From the NCBI RefSeq assembly GCF_003269035.1, contig NZ_QLTK01000026.1, forward strand, positions 1 through 64,000: 64,000 nt of DNA, given 5' to 3'. The notes beneath the pieces were generated by a model. That model was given only the letters and a program-made list of their open reading frames with translations, did no database searches and was not told where the DNA came from. Positions 54,595-63,867 of the stretch are shown here, in pieces (position 1 is the stretch's first letter; each line of letters begins with the position of its first letter). This DNA is from Paraburkholderia bryophila. GTDB taxonomy: Bacteria; Pseudomonadota; Gammaproteobacteria; Burkholderiales; Burkholderiaceae. A program made the translations under genes and the position numbers.

Positions 54595-55383
54595 CTAGCC
54601 GGCATCCTCGCGAAACATCGACAACGCTTGCACCGTCTCGCGTAGCAGGGCGGTCGCCGCTTCCAGCGTGGGCGCGACGTATTCGTCGATGCGCCGCAGG
54701 TATGGGCAGGTGAGTACCGCGATCGCCTGGCCGGCCGGTCCCTGGATCGGAAACGTGAGGTCGGTCACGCCGAAGGTCTGCTGGCTGTCCTTCTGCGAGA
54801 AACCGGCCGTGCGAATCCGTTCGCAGGCCTGTTCGAGCGCGTCGCGATCGATCGTGACCTCGCCCTTCACGCGGGTGTGTTCGGCCAGCATCTGCCGACG
54901 TTGTTCGACGCTTTGAAACGCGAGCATGACGCGGCCCGAACCGGTGTCGATCAAACCGACCCGCGAGCCGAGCCGAACCGACATGCCCCATGTGCCGGGG
55001 CCGTCCACCTGAGCGATCACCAGCAGGTTGCCGCGGTCGTACACCACCAGGTGACACGATTGTTCGGCAGCATCGGCGAAGCGCTGCATCAGCGGTAAGG
55101 CTTCCGCGATCAGACGGTTCATCGGCGGATGACGGTGCGCCAGCGCGTACAGCTTCAGGCTCAGCGAATAGCGGTCGCCGGCGGCCGAGCGCACCACGTA
55201 CTGGCGCGCCACCAGGCGTTCGAGCATGCGGTACATCTCGCTGGCGTTGCGCCCCAGCGACTTGGTGATCTCGGCGCGTGTCAGTCCGTCTTTCTGCTCG
55301 GCGAGCAGTTCCAGGATGTCGAGGCCCTTGTCGAGCGCGGGGGCGCGGTAACGGTCGGCGTCGTCTTTGTCGTCTGCGTCCAT
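54595..55383 (-). CDS. IclR-family transcriptional regulator of the sugar operon
   Basis: 262 aa from the ATG at 55383 (MDADDKDDADRYRAPALDKG); in-frame ATGs at 55413 and 55500 add non-conserved residues. IclR winged helix (LDILELLAEQKDGLTRAEIT, NASEMYRMLERLVARQYVV) and effector domain with GSRVGLIDTGSGRVMLAFQS and GVTDLTFPIQGPAGQAIAVL. Divergent from the ABC transporter and sugar-acid genes; it probably represses or activates them in response to the sugar or a pathway intermediate. Confidence 0.9.
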   Translation of the reverse strand: MDADDKDDADRYRAPALDKGLDILELLAEQKDGLTRAEITKSLGRNASEMYRMLERLVARQYVVRSAAGDRYSLSLKLYALAHRHPPMNRLIAEALPLMQRFADAAEQSCHLVVYDRGNLLVIAQVDGPGTWGMSVRLGSRVGLIDTGSGRVMLAFQSVEQRRQMLAEHTRVKGEVTIDRDALEQACERIRTAGFSQKDSQQTFGVTDLTFPIQGPAGQAIAVLTCPYLRRIDEYVAPTLEAATALLRETVQALSMFREDAG

Positions 55384-55505
55384 GGTGAGCGAGGTTCTTT
55401 GGCTTTTTCTCATTATCTGGCGCGTGAGTGTAAGTGCGTGGTGAATCTCTAGCGAGCAGACCGATGTCCAGGGAAAACACGGGGGCATGCTGCAGTGCAC
55501 ATTCC

Positions 55506-55535
55506 TTGACTTCGAAAAGTCCGTATATGAATAAT
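55506..55535 (+). promoter_or_regulatory. Candidate promoter of the sugar ABC operon
   Basis: TTGACT (55506-55511), 18-bp spacer, AATAAT (55530-55535), one mismatch from each consensus hexamer. It would give a leader of about 210 bases that includes the tandem 55-bp repeats. Confidence 0.5.
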
Positions 55536-55630
55536 ACGTTCATTGGTGAATAGACGCACACCAATACACGATAAGAAAGCGCAGGACGAAGTGCCGGCCG
55601 CAAAGGTCCGGTCCACGCCGTTCCCACAAC

Positions 55631-55740
55631 GCAGTGCCTTGCATGGGGCTGGAGTCAGTGCCGAAGCACTAACGCCGGTCCGATCGCAGCGCCCTGCATG
55701 GGGCCGGAGTAAGTGCTAAAGCACTCACTCCGGCCGACAT
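55631..55740. repeat. Two tandem 55-bp repeats with nested inverted repeats upstream of the ABC operon
   Basis: Unit 1 (55631-55685) and unit 2 (55686-55740) agree at 41 of the first 50 positions. Each contains GCATGGGG, an AGTGC...GCACT inverted repeat and a GGAGT / CCGG element. Unit 2 folds into a strong hairpin: GGCCGGAGT (55702-55710) with ACTCCGGCC (55727-55735), one mismatch, then AGTGC/GCACT closing a TAAA loop. The AGGAGAC ribosome-binding site follows at once. They may be IclR operators, an RNA leader element, or both. Confidence 0.75.
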
Positions 55741-55751
55741 AGGAGACAACC

Positions 55752-56798
55752 ATGTCATTCGCGAAAGGGCCGCACGCGGTCCGCCGTTCGTTCCGTAGTT
55801 CGCTCTTCACCCTGGCCGCCGCGGCGTGCATCGCCAGCCTCGGCGCTGCCGGTACCGCTCGGGCCGATACCGGCAAGATCGGCCTCGATCTGCCGCTGCT
55901 CACGTCGCCGTTCTGGCAGTCGTACAACAACTATCTGCCCAAGTATGCGAAGGACTCGGGCCTCGATATCCTCGCGCCGGTCAATTCGAACGGCGATCCG
56001 GCCCAGCAGATCACCGACATGAACAACCTGCTGAACCTCGGTGCGAAGGGTATCGTGGTCGGCCCGCTGGATTCGGCGGCGATCAGCCGCGCGCTCGACG
56101 CCGCTGCGGCCAAAAACGTCCCCGTGGTAGCCGTGGACGTCGCGCCGACGCAAGGCAAGGTCGCGATGGTGGTGCGCGCCGACAATCGCGCGTACGGCGA
56201 GAAGGCGTGCAAATACATCGGCGATCACGTGAAGTCGGGCAAGGTCGTGCAGATCATGGGCGATCTGGCCTCAGTGAACGGGCGCGACCGCTCGGAAGCG
56301 TTCCGCTCGTGCATGAAGGGTTATCCGGGGCTGACGGTGCTGGAGATTCCGGCAGCCTGGAAGGGCGACGTGGCGGCCACCGCGCTCGACAGTCTGCTGA
56401 CCGCGAATCCCGACGTGAAGGGGATCTACATGCAAGCGGGCGGCGTGTATCTGTCGCCGACGCTGCAAACGCTGCGCCGCAAGCAGATGATGTTTCCGGT
56501 GGGCGACCCGAAGCACGTCGTGATCGTCAGTAACGACGGCATCCCGCAGGAGTTCGATGCGATTCGCCGCGGCGACATCGACGCGACCGTGTCCCAACCC
56601 GCCGATTCGTACGCGAAATATGGCCTGTTCTATATCAAGGCCGCGTTGGCGGGGCAAACCTTCAAGCCGGGCCCGACCGATCACGGCAGCAAGATCATCC
56701 AGCTGGCGCCGGGGATTCTCGAAGACCAACTGCCCGCGCCGCTCGTGACGAAGGCGAACGTCGACGATAAAGCCTTGTGGGGTAATACCGTCAAATGA
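55752..56798 (+). CDS. Sugar ABC transporter substrate-binding protein
   Basis: 348 aa with AGGAGAC upstream. A signal peptide (basic start, hydrophobic SSLFTLAAAACIASLGAAG, cleavage near ARAD) and the ribose/galactose-type fold: TGKIGLDLPLLTSPFWQSYN, NSNGDPAQQITDMNNLLNLG, KGIVVGPLDSAAISRALDAA, SNDGIPQEFDAIRRGDIDAT. Overlaps the ATPase gene by four bases. Periplasmic receptor, probably for L-fucose or a related 6-deoxy sugar by context. Confidence 0.9.
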   Translation: MSFAKGPHAVRRSFRSSLFTLAAAACIASLGAAGTARADTGKIGLDLPLLTSPFWQSYNNYLPKYAKDSGLDILAPVNSNGDPAQQITDMNNLLNLGAKGIVVGPLDSAAISRALDAAAAKNVPVVAVDVAPTQGKVAMVVRADNRAYGEKACKYIGDHVKSGKVVQIMGDLASVNGRDRSEAFRSCMKGYPGLTVLEIPAAWKGDVAATALDSLLTANPDVKGIYMQAGGVYLSPTLQTLRRKQMMFPVGDPKHVVIVSNDGIPQEFDAIRRGDIDATVSQPADSYAKYGLFYIKAALAGQTFKPGPTDHGSKIIQLAPGILEDQLPAPLVTKANVDDKALWGNTVK

Positions 56799-58315
56799 GC
56801 GAGCCGACGCCCTCCGTGCCGGTGGTCGAAGCGTTTGGCGTGACCAAACGCTACGGTTCGACGGCCGCGCTGAACGACGTGAGCATCCGCGTGATGCCCG
56901 GCGAGTCGCATGCACTCGTCGGGCGCAACGGCGCGGGGAAATCGACGCTGGTGTCGATTCTCACCGGCCTGCGCAAACCCGATACCGGCGAGGTTCGCTT
57001 CGGCGGCGCGGCTGCGCCGTCGATCGCGGATCGCGACGCCTGGCGTGAGCGCGTCGCGTGCGTCTATCAACATTCGACGATCATCCGCGATCTGAGCGTG
57101 GCGGAGAATCTGTTCATCAACCGTCAGCCGTCGCGCGGCGGCGTGATCGACTGGCGCGCGATGCGTCGCGACGCGCGCGAACTGCTCGATCACTGGAAGA
57201 TCGACGTGCGCGAAGAGGCTCGCGCGGGCGATCTCAGCGTGGAAGCGCGGCAGTTGGTGGAAATCGCACGGGCACTGTCGTACGGTGCGCGTTTCATCAT
57301 TCTCGACGAACCGACTGCGCAACTCGACGGCGACGAAATCAAACGCCTGTTCCGGCGTATCCGCGAATTGCAGCGCGAAGGCGTGACCTTCCTGTTCATC
57401 TCTCACCATCTGCAAGAGGTGTACGAGATCTGTCAGGCCGTGACGGTGTTGCGCGACGCGCGGCATATCGTTAGCGCGCCGGTATCCGCGTTGCCGCGCG
57501 AACAGTTGATCGAAGCGATGACCGGCGAACGCGGCGGCCTGGCCGTCGCCGATGCGGCCGCGCGCGACGCGTTGCCCGCCGATACGGCAATCGCATTGCA
57601 AGTCGACGACCTTGCCGGCTCCGATTACGACAAGGTGTCGTTCACCGTGAAGCGTGGCGAAGTGGTCGGCCTGACCGGCGCGACGAGCAGCGGCCGCACG
57701 AGCGTTGCCGAAGCGATTGCCGGTTTGCGGGCGGCCAAACGCGGCACGATCCGCGTCGACGGCGCGATTTTGCCGCCGGGCGATGTGCCGGCGGCGCTCG
57801 CGCATGGCGTCGGCTGCGTGCCGAAGGATCGCCATCACGAAGGCCTGGTGTTGACGCAGTCGGTCGCGGAAAACGCGTCGATGACGATCGCGCGTGTGCT
57901 CGGCAAGTTCGGCATCGCGCCGCCCGCGAAGAAGAACGCGTTCGGCCAGAAAATGATCGACGCGCTCGGCATCGTCGCGCAAGGTCCGGAGCACGTCGTG
58001 TCCGGGCTATCCGGCGGCAATCAGCAGAAAGTGGTGATGGCGCGCGCGCTCGCCACCAACCCGAACGTGCTCGTGCTGATCGACCCCACCGCGGGCGTCG
58101 ACGTGAAATCGAAAGAAGCGTTGCTCTCCGTCGTGGATCGCGTGCGCGAAGAGGGCAAGGCCGTGCTGGTCGTGTCCGGCGAACTCGACGATCTGCGTAC
58201 CTGTGACCGTGTGCTGGTCATGTTCCGTGGCCGTGTCGCGGCCGAATTTCCCGCGGGTTGGCAGGACCACGACCTGATCGCATCCGTTGAAGGAGTCAGT
58301 CTCCATGAAGAATAG
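56795..58315 (+). CDS. Sugar ABC transporter ATP-binding protein (double ATPase, RbsA/AraG type)
   Basis: 506 aa with two ABC domains. First: Walker A GRNGAGKSTLVSI, signature LSVEARQLVEIARAL and Walker B RFIILDEPTAQLDG. Second: degenerate Walker A GATSSGRTSVAEA, signature LSGGNQQKVVMARAL and LVLIDPTAGVDVKSK. The degenerate second site is normal for this family. It energises uptake with the permease whose start overlaps its end. Confidence 0.92.
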   Translation: MSEPTPSVPVVEAFGVTKRYGSTAALNDVSIRVMPGESHALVGRNGAGKSTLVSILTGLRKPDTGEVRFGGAAAPSIADRDAWRERVACVYQHSTIIRDLSVAENLFINRQPSRGGVIDWRAMRRDARELLDHWKIDVREEARAGDLSVEARQLVEIARALSYGARFIILDEPTAQLDGDEIKRLFRRIRELQREGVTFLFISHHLQEVYEICQAVTVLRDARHIVSAPVSALPREQLIEAMTGERGGLAVADAAARDALPADTAIALQVDDLAGSDYDKVSFTVKRGEVVGLTGATSSGRTSVAEAIAGLRAAKRGTIRVDGAILPPGDVPAALAHGVGCVPKDRHHEGLVLTQSVAENASMTIARVLGKFGIAPPAKKNAFGQKMIDALGIVAQGPEHVVSGLSGGNQQKVVMARALATNPNVLVLIDPTAGVDVKSKEALLSVVDRVREEGKAVLVVSGELDDLRTCDRVLVMFRGRVAAEFPAGWQDHDLIASVEGVSLHEE

Positions 58316-59360
58316 TGTGCCCAGTCCCGCATTCAGCGCCGCGCCGGCCTCAGGGCCGACGCAGGCCGTGGCTGCCGCGACGCGCGGCAAACGCGCGCGC
58401 TCCGAACTCGCGCGGCTGCGTGAACTGGCCTTGCTGCCCGCGCTCGCGTTGCTGCTGGTGATCGGCGCGTTCGTCAGTCCCAGCTTTCTGACCAAGGCGA
58501 ATCTGATCAGCGTGCTGGGCGCGTCGGCCGCGCTTGCGCTGGTGGTGCTCGCGGAATCGTTGATCGTGTTGACCGGCAAGTTCGATCTGTCGCTCGAGTC
58601 GACCGTGGGGATCGCGCCCGCCGTCGGCGCGATGCTGGTGATGCCGGCGGCGTCCGCGGGCTTCGGCACGCAATGGCCGGCGGCGGTCGGCCTGCTCGCC
58701 ATCGTGGCGGTGGGCGCGGTGATCGGGTTGATCAACGGCTTCCTGGTCGTGCGCTTGCGGCTGAACGCCTTCATCGTCACGCTGGCCATGCTGATCGTGC
58801 TGCGCGGCATGCTGGTGGGTGTCACCAAAGGCGGCACGCTGTTCGATATGCCGCCCTCGTTCTTCGCGCTCGCCACCACGATCGTGTTCGGCTTGCCGTT
58901 GTCGGTGTGGCTCGCGGCGGTGGCCTTCGCGATCGCCGCGTTCGTGCTGCGTTATCACCGGTTGGGCCGCGCGCTGTACGCGATCGGCGGCAATCCGGAG
59001 GCGGCGCGCGCGGCGGGGATTCGCGTCGAGCGCATCACGTGGGGCGTATTCGTGCTCGGCAGCGTGCTCGCCTCGATCGGCGGCCTGATCGTGACCGGCT
59101 ATGTCGGCGCGATCAACGCGAACCAGGGCAACGGCATGATTTTCACGGTGTTCGCGGCGGCCGTGATCGGCGGTATTTCGCTCGACGGCGGCAAGGGTAC
59201 GATGTTCGGCGCGCTCACCGGCGTGCTGCTGCTCGGCGTCGTGCAAAACCTGTTGACACTCGCGCAGGTACCGTCGTTCTGGATTCAGGCCATCTACGGC
59301 GCGATCATTCTGGGCTCGCTGATGGTGGCGCGGCTCGCCAGCGGCGAAGGTCAGAACTGA
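58305..59360 (+). CDS. Sugar ABC transporter permease
   Basis: 351 aa from the ATG at 58305, which has GAAGGAG upstream within the ATPase gene end. Eight to ten membrane helices, with FDLSLESTVGIAPAVGAML, INGFLVVRLRLNAFIVTLAM and GGISLDGGKGTMFGALTGVL, conserved in RbsC-type permeases. The gene overlaps the ATPase by 11 bases. Confidence 0.9.
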   Translation: MKNSVPSPAFSAAPASGPTQAVAAATRGKRARSELARLRELALLPALALLLVIGAFVSPSFLTKANLISVLGASAALALVVLAESLIVLTGKFDLSLESTVGIAPAVGAMLVMPAASAGFGTQWPAAVGLLAIVAVGAVIGLINGFLVVRLRLNAFIVTLAMLIVLRGMLVGVTKGGTLFDMPPSFFALATTIVFGLPLSVWLAAVAFAIAAFVLRYHRLGRALYAIGGNPEAARAAGIRVERITWGVFVLGSVLASIGGLIVTGYVGAINANQGNGMIFTVFAAAVIGGISLDGGKGTMFGALTGVLLLGVVQNLLTLAQVPSFWIQAIYGAIILGSLMVARLASGEGQN

Positions 59361-59385
59361 TGCGCACGTTTTCCGGAGAACTCAT

Positions 59386-59712
59386 TTGACCCGCCCATCC
59401 GTGCAAACCGATCCTCGTCTGATCCTGCTCAGTCCCGCCGACAATTGCCTGATCGCGGCGGCGCGTCTCGACGCGGGCACGCAGGTGGAAATAGAAGGCG
59501 ATCGCGTGACGCTCGCCAAAACCATCGAACTCGGTCACAAGGTCGCGCGTCATGGCCTCGCGAAAGACGACAAGGTGCTGCGCTACGGCGCGGTGATCGG
59601 TCATGTGACGGAAGCGGTGGCGCGTGGCGCGCATCTGCATACGCACAACCTCGAAAGCGATTACCTGCCCACCTATACCCACGACGCGGGTCACGCGTTC
59701 GTCCATCACTGA
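59386..59712 (+). CDS. UxaA-type dehydratase small subunit (SAF domain)
   Basis: 108 aa, TTG start at 59386 after GGAGAACTCAT. It corresponds to the N-terminal SAF domain of altronate/galactarate dehydratases: LSPADNCLIAAARLDAGTQV, LGHKVARHGLAKDDKVLRYG and a final HLHTHNLESDYLP. The catalytic part is the next gene, so the enzyme is split into two chains. In the fucose context it is probably L-fuconate dehydratase rather than altronate dehydratase. Confidence 0.85.
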   Translation: MTRPSVQTDPRLILLSPADNCLIAAARLDAGTQVEIEGDRVTLAKTIELGHKVARHGLAKDDKVLRYGAVIGHVTEAVARGAHLHTHNLESDYLPTYTHDAGHAFVHH

Positions 59713-59754
59713 AACGGGCACAACGACGCGGCCGTGCGCCGCGCTGGAACGATC

Positions 59755-61065
59755 ATGACCGACATTTCCGTAGTATCTGCCGGCGCGCCGCCGATGCTCC
59801 AAGGCTATCCGCGCAACGACGGTCGCAAGGGCATTCGCAACGTGGTCGCGGTGGCGTATCTGGTTGAATGCGCGCATCACGTCGCGCGTGAAATCGTTAC
59901 GCAGTTCCGCGAACCGCTCGACGCGTTCGACGATCCTTCCGCCGGGCGCGAACCGCCGGTGCATCTGATCGGCTTTCCCGGCTGCTATCCGAACAGCTAT
60001 GCGGAGACGATGCTGGAACGGTTGACCACGCATCCCAACGTGGGCGCCGTCCTGTTCGTGTCGCTCGGGTGCGAGAGCATGAACAAGCATTATCTGGTGG
60101 ACGTGGTGCGCGCGAGCGGCCGTCCGGTCGAAGTGCTGACGATCCAGGAAAAGGGCGGCACGCGCAGCACGATTCAATATGGCGTCGACTGGATTCGCGG
60201 CGTGCGCGAACAACTCGCCGCGCAACCGAAAGTACCGATGGCGCTGAGCGAACTGGTGATCGGCACGATTTGCGGCGGCTCGGACGGCACCAGCGGCATC
60301 ACGGCGAACCCAGCGGTGGGGCGCGCGTTCGATCATCTGATCGATGCGGGCGCAACCTGTATCTTCGAAGAAACCGGCGAGCTGGTGGGTTGCGAGTTTC
60401 ATATGAAGACGCGTGCGGCGCGGCCGGAACTCGGCGATGAAATCGTGGCCTGCGTGGCGAAGGCGGCGCGCTATTACTCGATACTCGGGCATGGCAGTTT
60501 CGCGGTCGGCAATGCGGACGGCGGCCTCACCACGCAAGAAGAAAAATCGCTGGGCGCGTATGCGAAAAGCGGCGCGTCGCCGATTGTCGGCATTATCAAA
60601 CCCGGCGATATTCCGCCGACCGGCGGCCTCTATCTGCTCGACGTGGTGCCGGACGGCGAGCCGCGCTTCGGCTTTCCCAACATTAGCGACAACGCGGAAA
60701 TCGGCGAGCTGATCGCCTGCGGCGCGCACGTGATCCTGTTCACGACCGGGCGCGGCTCGGTAGTCGGCTCGGCGATCTCGCCGGTCATCAAGGTGTGCGC
60801 GAATCCCGCGACCTATCGCAACCTCGCGGGCGACATGGACGTCGACGCGGGCCGGATTCTCGAAGGTCGCGGCACGCTCGACGAAGTGGGCCGCGAAGTG
60901 TTCGAGCAAACAATCGCGGTATCGCGCGGCGCGGCGTCGAAATCGGAGACGCTCGGGCATCAGGAATTCATCCTGACTTACAAGACGTTCGAGCCGGTTG
61001 GGCCGGCGTGCTTGCCGTCGGGTGCCGCGCCGGTGCATCGGGTCGTCGCGATCGAATCACACTGA
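59755..61065 (+). CDS. UxaA-type dehydratase large subunit (probable L-fuconate dehydratase)
   Basis: 436 aa from the ATG at 59755. It matches the C-terminal domain of UxaA/GarD: RNDGRKGIRNVVAVAYLVEC, GCYPNSYAETMLERL, VSLGCESMNKHY, GTICGGSDGTSGITANPAVG, LTTQEEKSLGAYAKSG and TTGRGSVVGSAISPVIKVCA, with conserved cysteines for an iron-dependent dehydratase. It removes water from an aldonic acid to give a 2-keto-3-deoxy acid. The substrate L-fuconate is inferred from the neighbours. Confidence 0.82.
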   Translation: MTDISVVSAGAPPMLQGYPRNDGRKGIRNVVAVAYLVECAHHVAREIVTQFREPLDAFDDPSAGREPPVHLIGFPGCYPNSYAETMLERLTTHPNVGAVLFVSLGCESMNKHYLVDVVRASGRPVEVLTIQEKGGTRSTIQYGVDWIRGVREQLAAQPKVPMALSELVIGTICGGSDGTSGITANPAVGRAFDHLIDAGATCIFEETGELVGCEFHMKTRAARPELGDEIVACVAKAARYYSILGHGSFAVGNADGGLTTQEEKSLGAYAKSGASPIVGIIKPGDIPPTGGLYLLDVVPDGEPRFGFPNISDNAEIGELIACGAHVILFTTGRGSVVGSAISPVIKVCANPATYRNLAGDMDVDAGRILEGRGTLDEVGREVFEQTIAVSRGAASKSETLGHQEFILTYKTFEPVGPACLPSGAAPVHRVVAIESH

Positions 61066-61080
61066 GCGCCTGCCAGCCTG

Positions 61081-61097
61081 CGGGCAAATCTTGCCCG
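61081..61097 (+). other. Intercistronic hairpin in the sugar operon
   Basis: CGGGCAA (61081-61087) and TTGCCCG (61091-61097) around ATC, without a T-run: a likely mRNA stability or pausing element between the dehydratase and reductase genes. Confidence 0.5.
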
Positions 61098-61133
61098 CCC
61101 ATGTTAAAACGTAAAAAACAGGAGACGCGCTCC

Positions 61134-62174
61134 ATGACGGCAACGATCGGTTCGAAGATCGGGCAGCGGCGCCGCATCGGTCGCGGTGCGCTGCAAGTGA
61201 GTGGCTTGGGACTCGGCACGGCGCCGCTCGGCGGCCTTTACCGCGATCTATCCGACGCAGAAGCCCACGCAACGATTGCCGCCGCGTGGGACGCCGGTGT
61301 GCGCTATTTCGACACCGCGCCGCACTATGGCAACACGAAGGCCGAGCATCGTCTGGGCGACGTGTTGCGCCGTTATCCACGCAGCGAATACGTATTGTCG
61401 ACCAAGGTCGGGCGCCGCTTTGTGCCGCGCACCACGCCGTTCGACGATAAGGAAGGCTGGCAAAATCCGCTGCCCTTCGAAGCGATTTACGACTACACCT
61501 ACGACGGCATTCTGCGGTCGTTCGAAGATAGCCAGCAGCGTCTCGGCATTGTCGAGATCGATATGCTGCTGGTGCACGACATTGGCCGCATGACGCATGG
61601 CGACAATCATCCGCATTACTGGCGGCAATTGACTGAAGGCGGCGGCTTCCGCGCGTTGGACACGCTGCGCTCGTCGGGTGCGATCAAGGCCGTCGGGCTC
61701 GGCGTCAACGAAGGCGCGGTAATACTCGATGCGATGGCCGAGTTCGATATTGATTGCGCGCTGCTCGCGGGCCGTTATACGCTGCTCGAGCAGACCACAC
61801 TCGACGATCTCTTGCCGGCATGTGAAACGCGCGGCGTCAGCATCCTGTTAGGCGGCGCGTTCAACTCGGGCATTCTGGCGCGCGGCGTCGAGGGCGATCT
61901 GAAATTCAACTACGGCACAGCGCCGCGCGAAGTCATCGAGCGCGTCGCGCGGCTGGAAACCGTGTGCCGCGCCCATGGCGTGCCGCTTGCTGCCGCAGCC
62001 CTGCAGTTTCCGTATGCGCACCCGGCGGTCGCCACCGTGTTGACCGGCGCGCGCAGTGCCGACGAATTGCGCGAGAACGTCGCGTCGTTCGAGCAGCCGA
62101 TCCCCGCCGCGTTGTGGTCCGCGTTGCGCGGCGAAGGCTTGCTCGACGGCCGCGCGCCCGCGCCCGAGGACTAA
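61134..62174 (+). CDS. Aldo/keto reductase, probable L-fucose dehydrogenase
   Basis: 346 aa from the ATG at 61134 with CAGGAGA upstream. LGTAPLGGLYRDLSDAEA, AGVRYFDTAPHYGNTKAEHR, YVLSTKVGRRFVPRTTP and LLVHDIGRMTHGDNHPHYWR are typical of the AKR group of pyridoxal 4-dehydrogenases and L-fucose/D-arabinose dehydrogenases. It would oxidise the sugar to the lactone, which the next gene opens. Confidence 0.82.
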   Translation: MTATIGSKIGQRRRIGRGALQVSGLGLGTAPLGGLYRDLSDAEAHATIAAAWDAGVRYFDTAPHYGNTKAEHRLGDVLRRYPRSEYVLSTKVGRRFVPRTTPFDDKEGWQNPLPFEAIYDYTYDGILRSFEDSQQRLGIVEIDMLLVHDIGRMTHGDNHPHYWRQLTEGGGFRALDTLRSSGAIKAVGLGVNEGAVILDAMAEFDIDCALLAGRYTLLEQTTLDDLLPACETRGVSILLGGAFNSGILARGVEGDLKFNYGTAPREVIERVARLETVCRAHGVPLAAAALQFPYAHPAVATVLTGARSADELRENVASFEQPIPAALWSALRGEGLLDGRAPAPED

Positions 62175-62181
62175 TCTGACG

Positions 62182-63012
62182 ATGGCTATCGATGCCCACC
62201 AGCACTATTGGGATCCCGCTCGCGGCGACTACGAATGGCTGACGCCGGAATTGAAGCTGTTGTACCGTCCGTTCGGACCGGCGGATCTCAAACCGTTGCG
62301 CGAACGCGCGGGCATCGAGCGAACGGTGGTGGTGCAGGCCGCGCCGACCATCGACGAAACGCGTTATCTGCTGGACCTCGCGCGACACGAGCCGTCTATT
62401 GCCGGGGTGGTTGGCTGGGTGCCGTTGCTGTTGCCCACCGCACCCGCGCTAATCGGAGCGCTCGCGCACGAGCCGAAATTCAAAGGCGTGCGGCCGATGC
62501 TGCAGGATTTGCCGGACGACACGTGGATCGCCAATCCCGATCTCGCCCCGGCGATCGACGCACTGGTCGAACACGATCTGAGCTTCGACGCGCTGATCTA
62601 CGCCCGTCACGTCGAGCATTTCGAGACCTTCGCGACGCGTTTTCCGGCGCTGCGCATCGTGGTCGATCATGGCGCGAAGCCGCCGATCCGCTACGGCCGT
62701 GCGGGCTACGCGGGGTGGGCCGACGCGATCACGCGGCTGGCGGCGTTGCCGAACGTGCAATGCAAGCTGTCGGGACTCGTCACCGAGGCGTCGCTTGGCT
62801 GGACCGAAGAGACGCTGCGGCCCTATGTCGAGCATCTGCTGAAGTCGTTCGGTCCGGGTCGCCTGATGTGGGGCAGCGACTGGCCGGTGCTCGATCTGAA
62901 CGGCGATTATTTGCTGTGGCATTCGGTGGCGATCACCTTGCTCGCGTCGTTGAGCGACGACGAACGCGAGGCGGTGTTCGGCGGCAATGCCACGGCGTTT
63001 TACCGGTTGTGA
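62182..63012 (+). CDS. COG3618 amidohydrolase, probable L-fucono-lactonase
   Basis: 276 aa from the ATG at 62182. Metal-site motif DAHQHYWDP, then PPIRYGRAGYAGWADAI, VQCKLSGLVTEA and LMWGSDWPVLDLNGDYLLW. COG3618 enzymes next to fucose genes hydrolyse L-fucono-1,5-lactone to L-fuconate (known in Burkholderia). It starts eight bases after the reductase stop. Confidence 0.85.
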   Translation: MAIDAHQHYWDPARGDYEWLTPELKLLYRPFGPADLKPLRERAGIERTVVVQAAPTIDETRYLLDLARHEPSIAGVVGWVPLLLPTAPALIGALAHEPKFKGVRPMLQDLPDDTWIANPDLAPAIDALVEHDLSFDALIYARHVEHFETFATRFPALRIVVDHGAKPPIRYGRAGYAGWADAITRLAALPNVQCKLSGLVTEASLGWTEETLRPYVEHLLKSFGPGRLMWGSDWPVLDLNGDYLLWHSVAITLLASLSDDEREAVFGGNATAFYRL

Positions 63013-63062
63013 ACCGACCAAGCGAAGCGAAACGAGACAAGCCCATTCAACTGGAGTCGTAG

Positions 63063-63806
63063 ATGACACAAAGACTGGCTGGCAAGACGGCCCTGATCAC
63101 CGCGGCGGGACAAGGCATCGGCCTCGCCACCGCCGAACTGTTCGCCCGCGAAGGCGCGCGCGTGATTGCGACGGATATCCGCATCGAGGGGCTCGCCGGC
63201 AAGCCGGTCGAGGCGCGCCGGCTCGACGTGCTCGACGGTGCGGCGATCCAGGCGCTGGCCGCCGAGCTCGGCCCGATCGACGTGCTGTTCAACTGCGCGG
63301 GCTTCGTGCATGCGGGCAATATTCTCGAATGCAGCGAGGGGGATTGGGACTTTGCCTTCGACCTTAACGCGAAAGCCATGTACCGGATGATCCGCGCGTT
63401 CCTGCCGGCCATGCTGGAGAAAGGCGGCGGGTCGATCATCAATATGTCGTCGGCGGCGTCGAGCGTGAAGGGCGTGCCGAACCGCTTTGCGTACAGCGCG
63501 TCGAAGGCGGCGGTGATCGGCTTGACCAAGTCGGTCGCGGCAGACTTCATTACGCGTGGTGTACGCTGTAACGCGATTTGCCCGGGCACGGTGGCTTCGC
63601 CGTCGCTCGAACAGCGAATCGTCGCGCAGGCCCAGGCGCAGGGCGCGACGCTGGATGCCGTGCAGGCCGCCTTCGTCGCGCGTCAGCCGATGGGCCGCAT
63701 CGGCAAGCCGGAAGAAATCGCCGCGTTGGCGCTGTATCTCGCGTCCGACGAATCGTCGTTCACCACGGGCCACGCGCACGTGATCGACGGCGGCTGGTCG
63801 AACTGA
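63063..63806 (+). CDS. SDR dehydrogenase, probable 2-keto-3-deoxy-L-fuconate dehydrogenase
   Basis: 247 aa. TAAGQGIGLATAELF cofactor motif, IDVLFNCAGFVHAGN, INMSSAAS (Ser129/130) and the catalytic Y144-x3-K148 (YSASKAAVIG). The ADxRIEGLAGK segment after beta-2 suggests NAD. In this operon it should oxidise the C4 hydroxyl of 2-keto-3-deoxy-L-fuconate to the 2,4-diketo acid, the substrate of the next enzyme. Confidence 0.85.
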   Translation: MTQRLAGKTALITAAGQGIGLATAELFAREGARVIATDIRIEGLAGKPVEARRLDVLDGAAIQALAAELGPIDVLFNCAGFVHAGNILECSEGDWDFAFDLNAKAMYRMIRAFLPAMLEKGGGSIINMSSAASSVKGVPNRFAYSASKAAVIGLTKSVAADFITRGVRCNAICPGTVASPSLEQRIVAQAQAQGATLDAVQAAFVARQPMGRIGKPEEIAALALYLASDESSFTTGHAHVIDGGWSN

Positions 63807-63867
63807 CGCAAACCGACACGCACGGATTGACGAACCGAACACCCTTGAACGATAGGAAAGTGCAACG

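Noticed and set aside
55631..55740. CRISPR-like repeat pair
   Set aside because: Only two directly adjoining units with no spacers and no cas genes; treated as a regulatory repeat.
59305..61038. 577-aa open frame on the minus strand across the UxaA genes
   Set aside because: Antisense shadow; the plus-strand UxaA domains are unambiguous.
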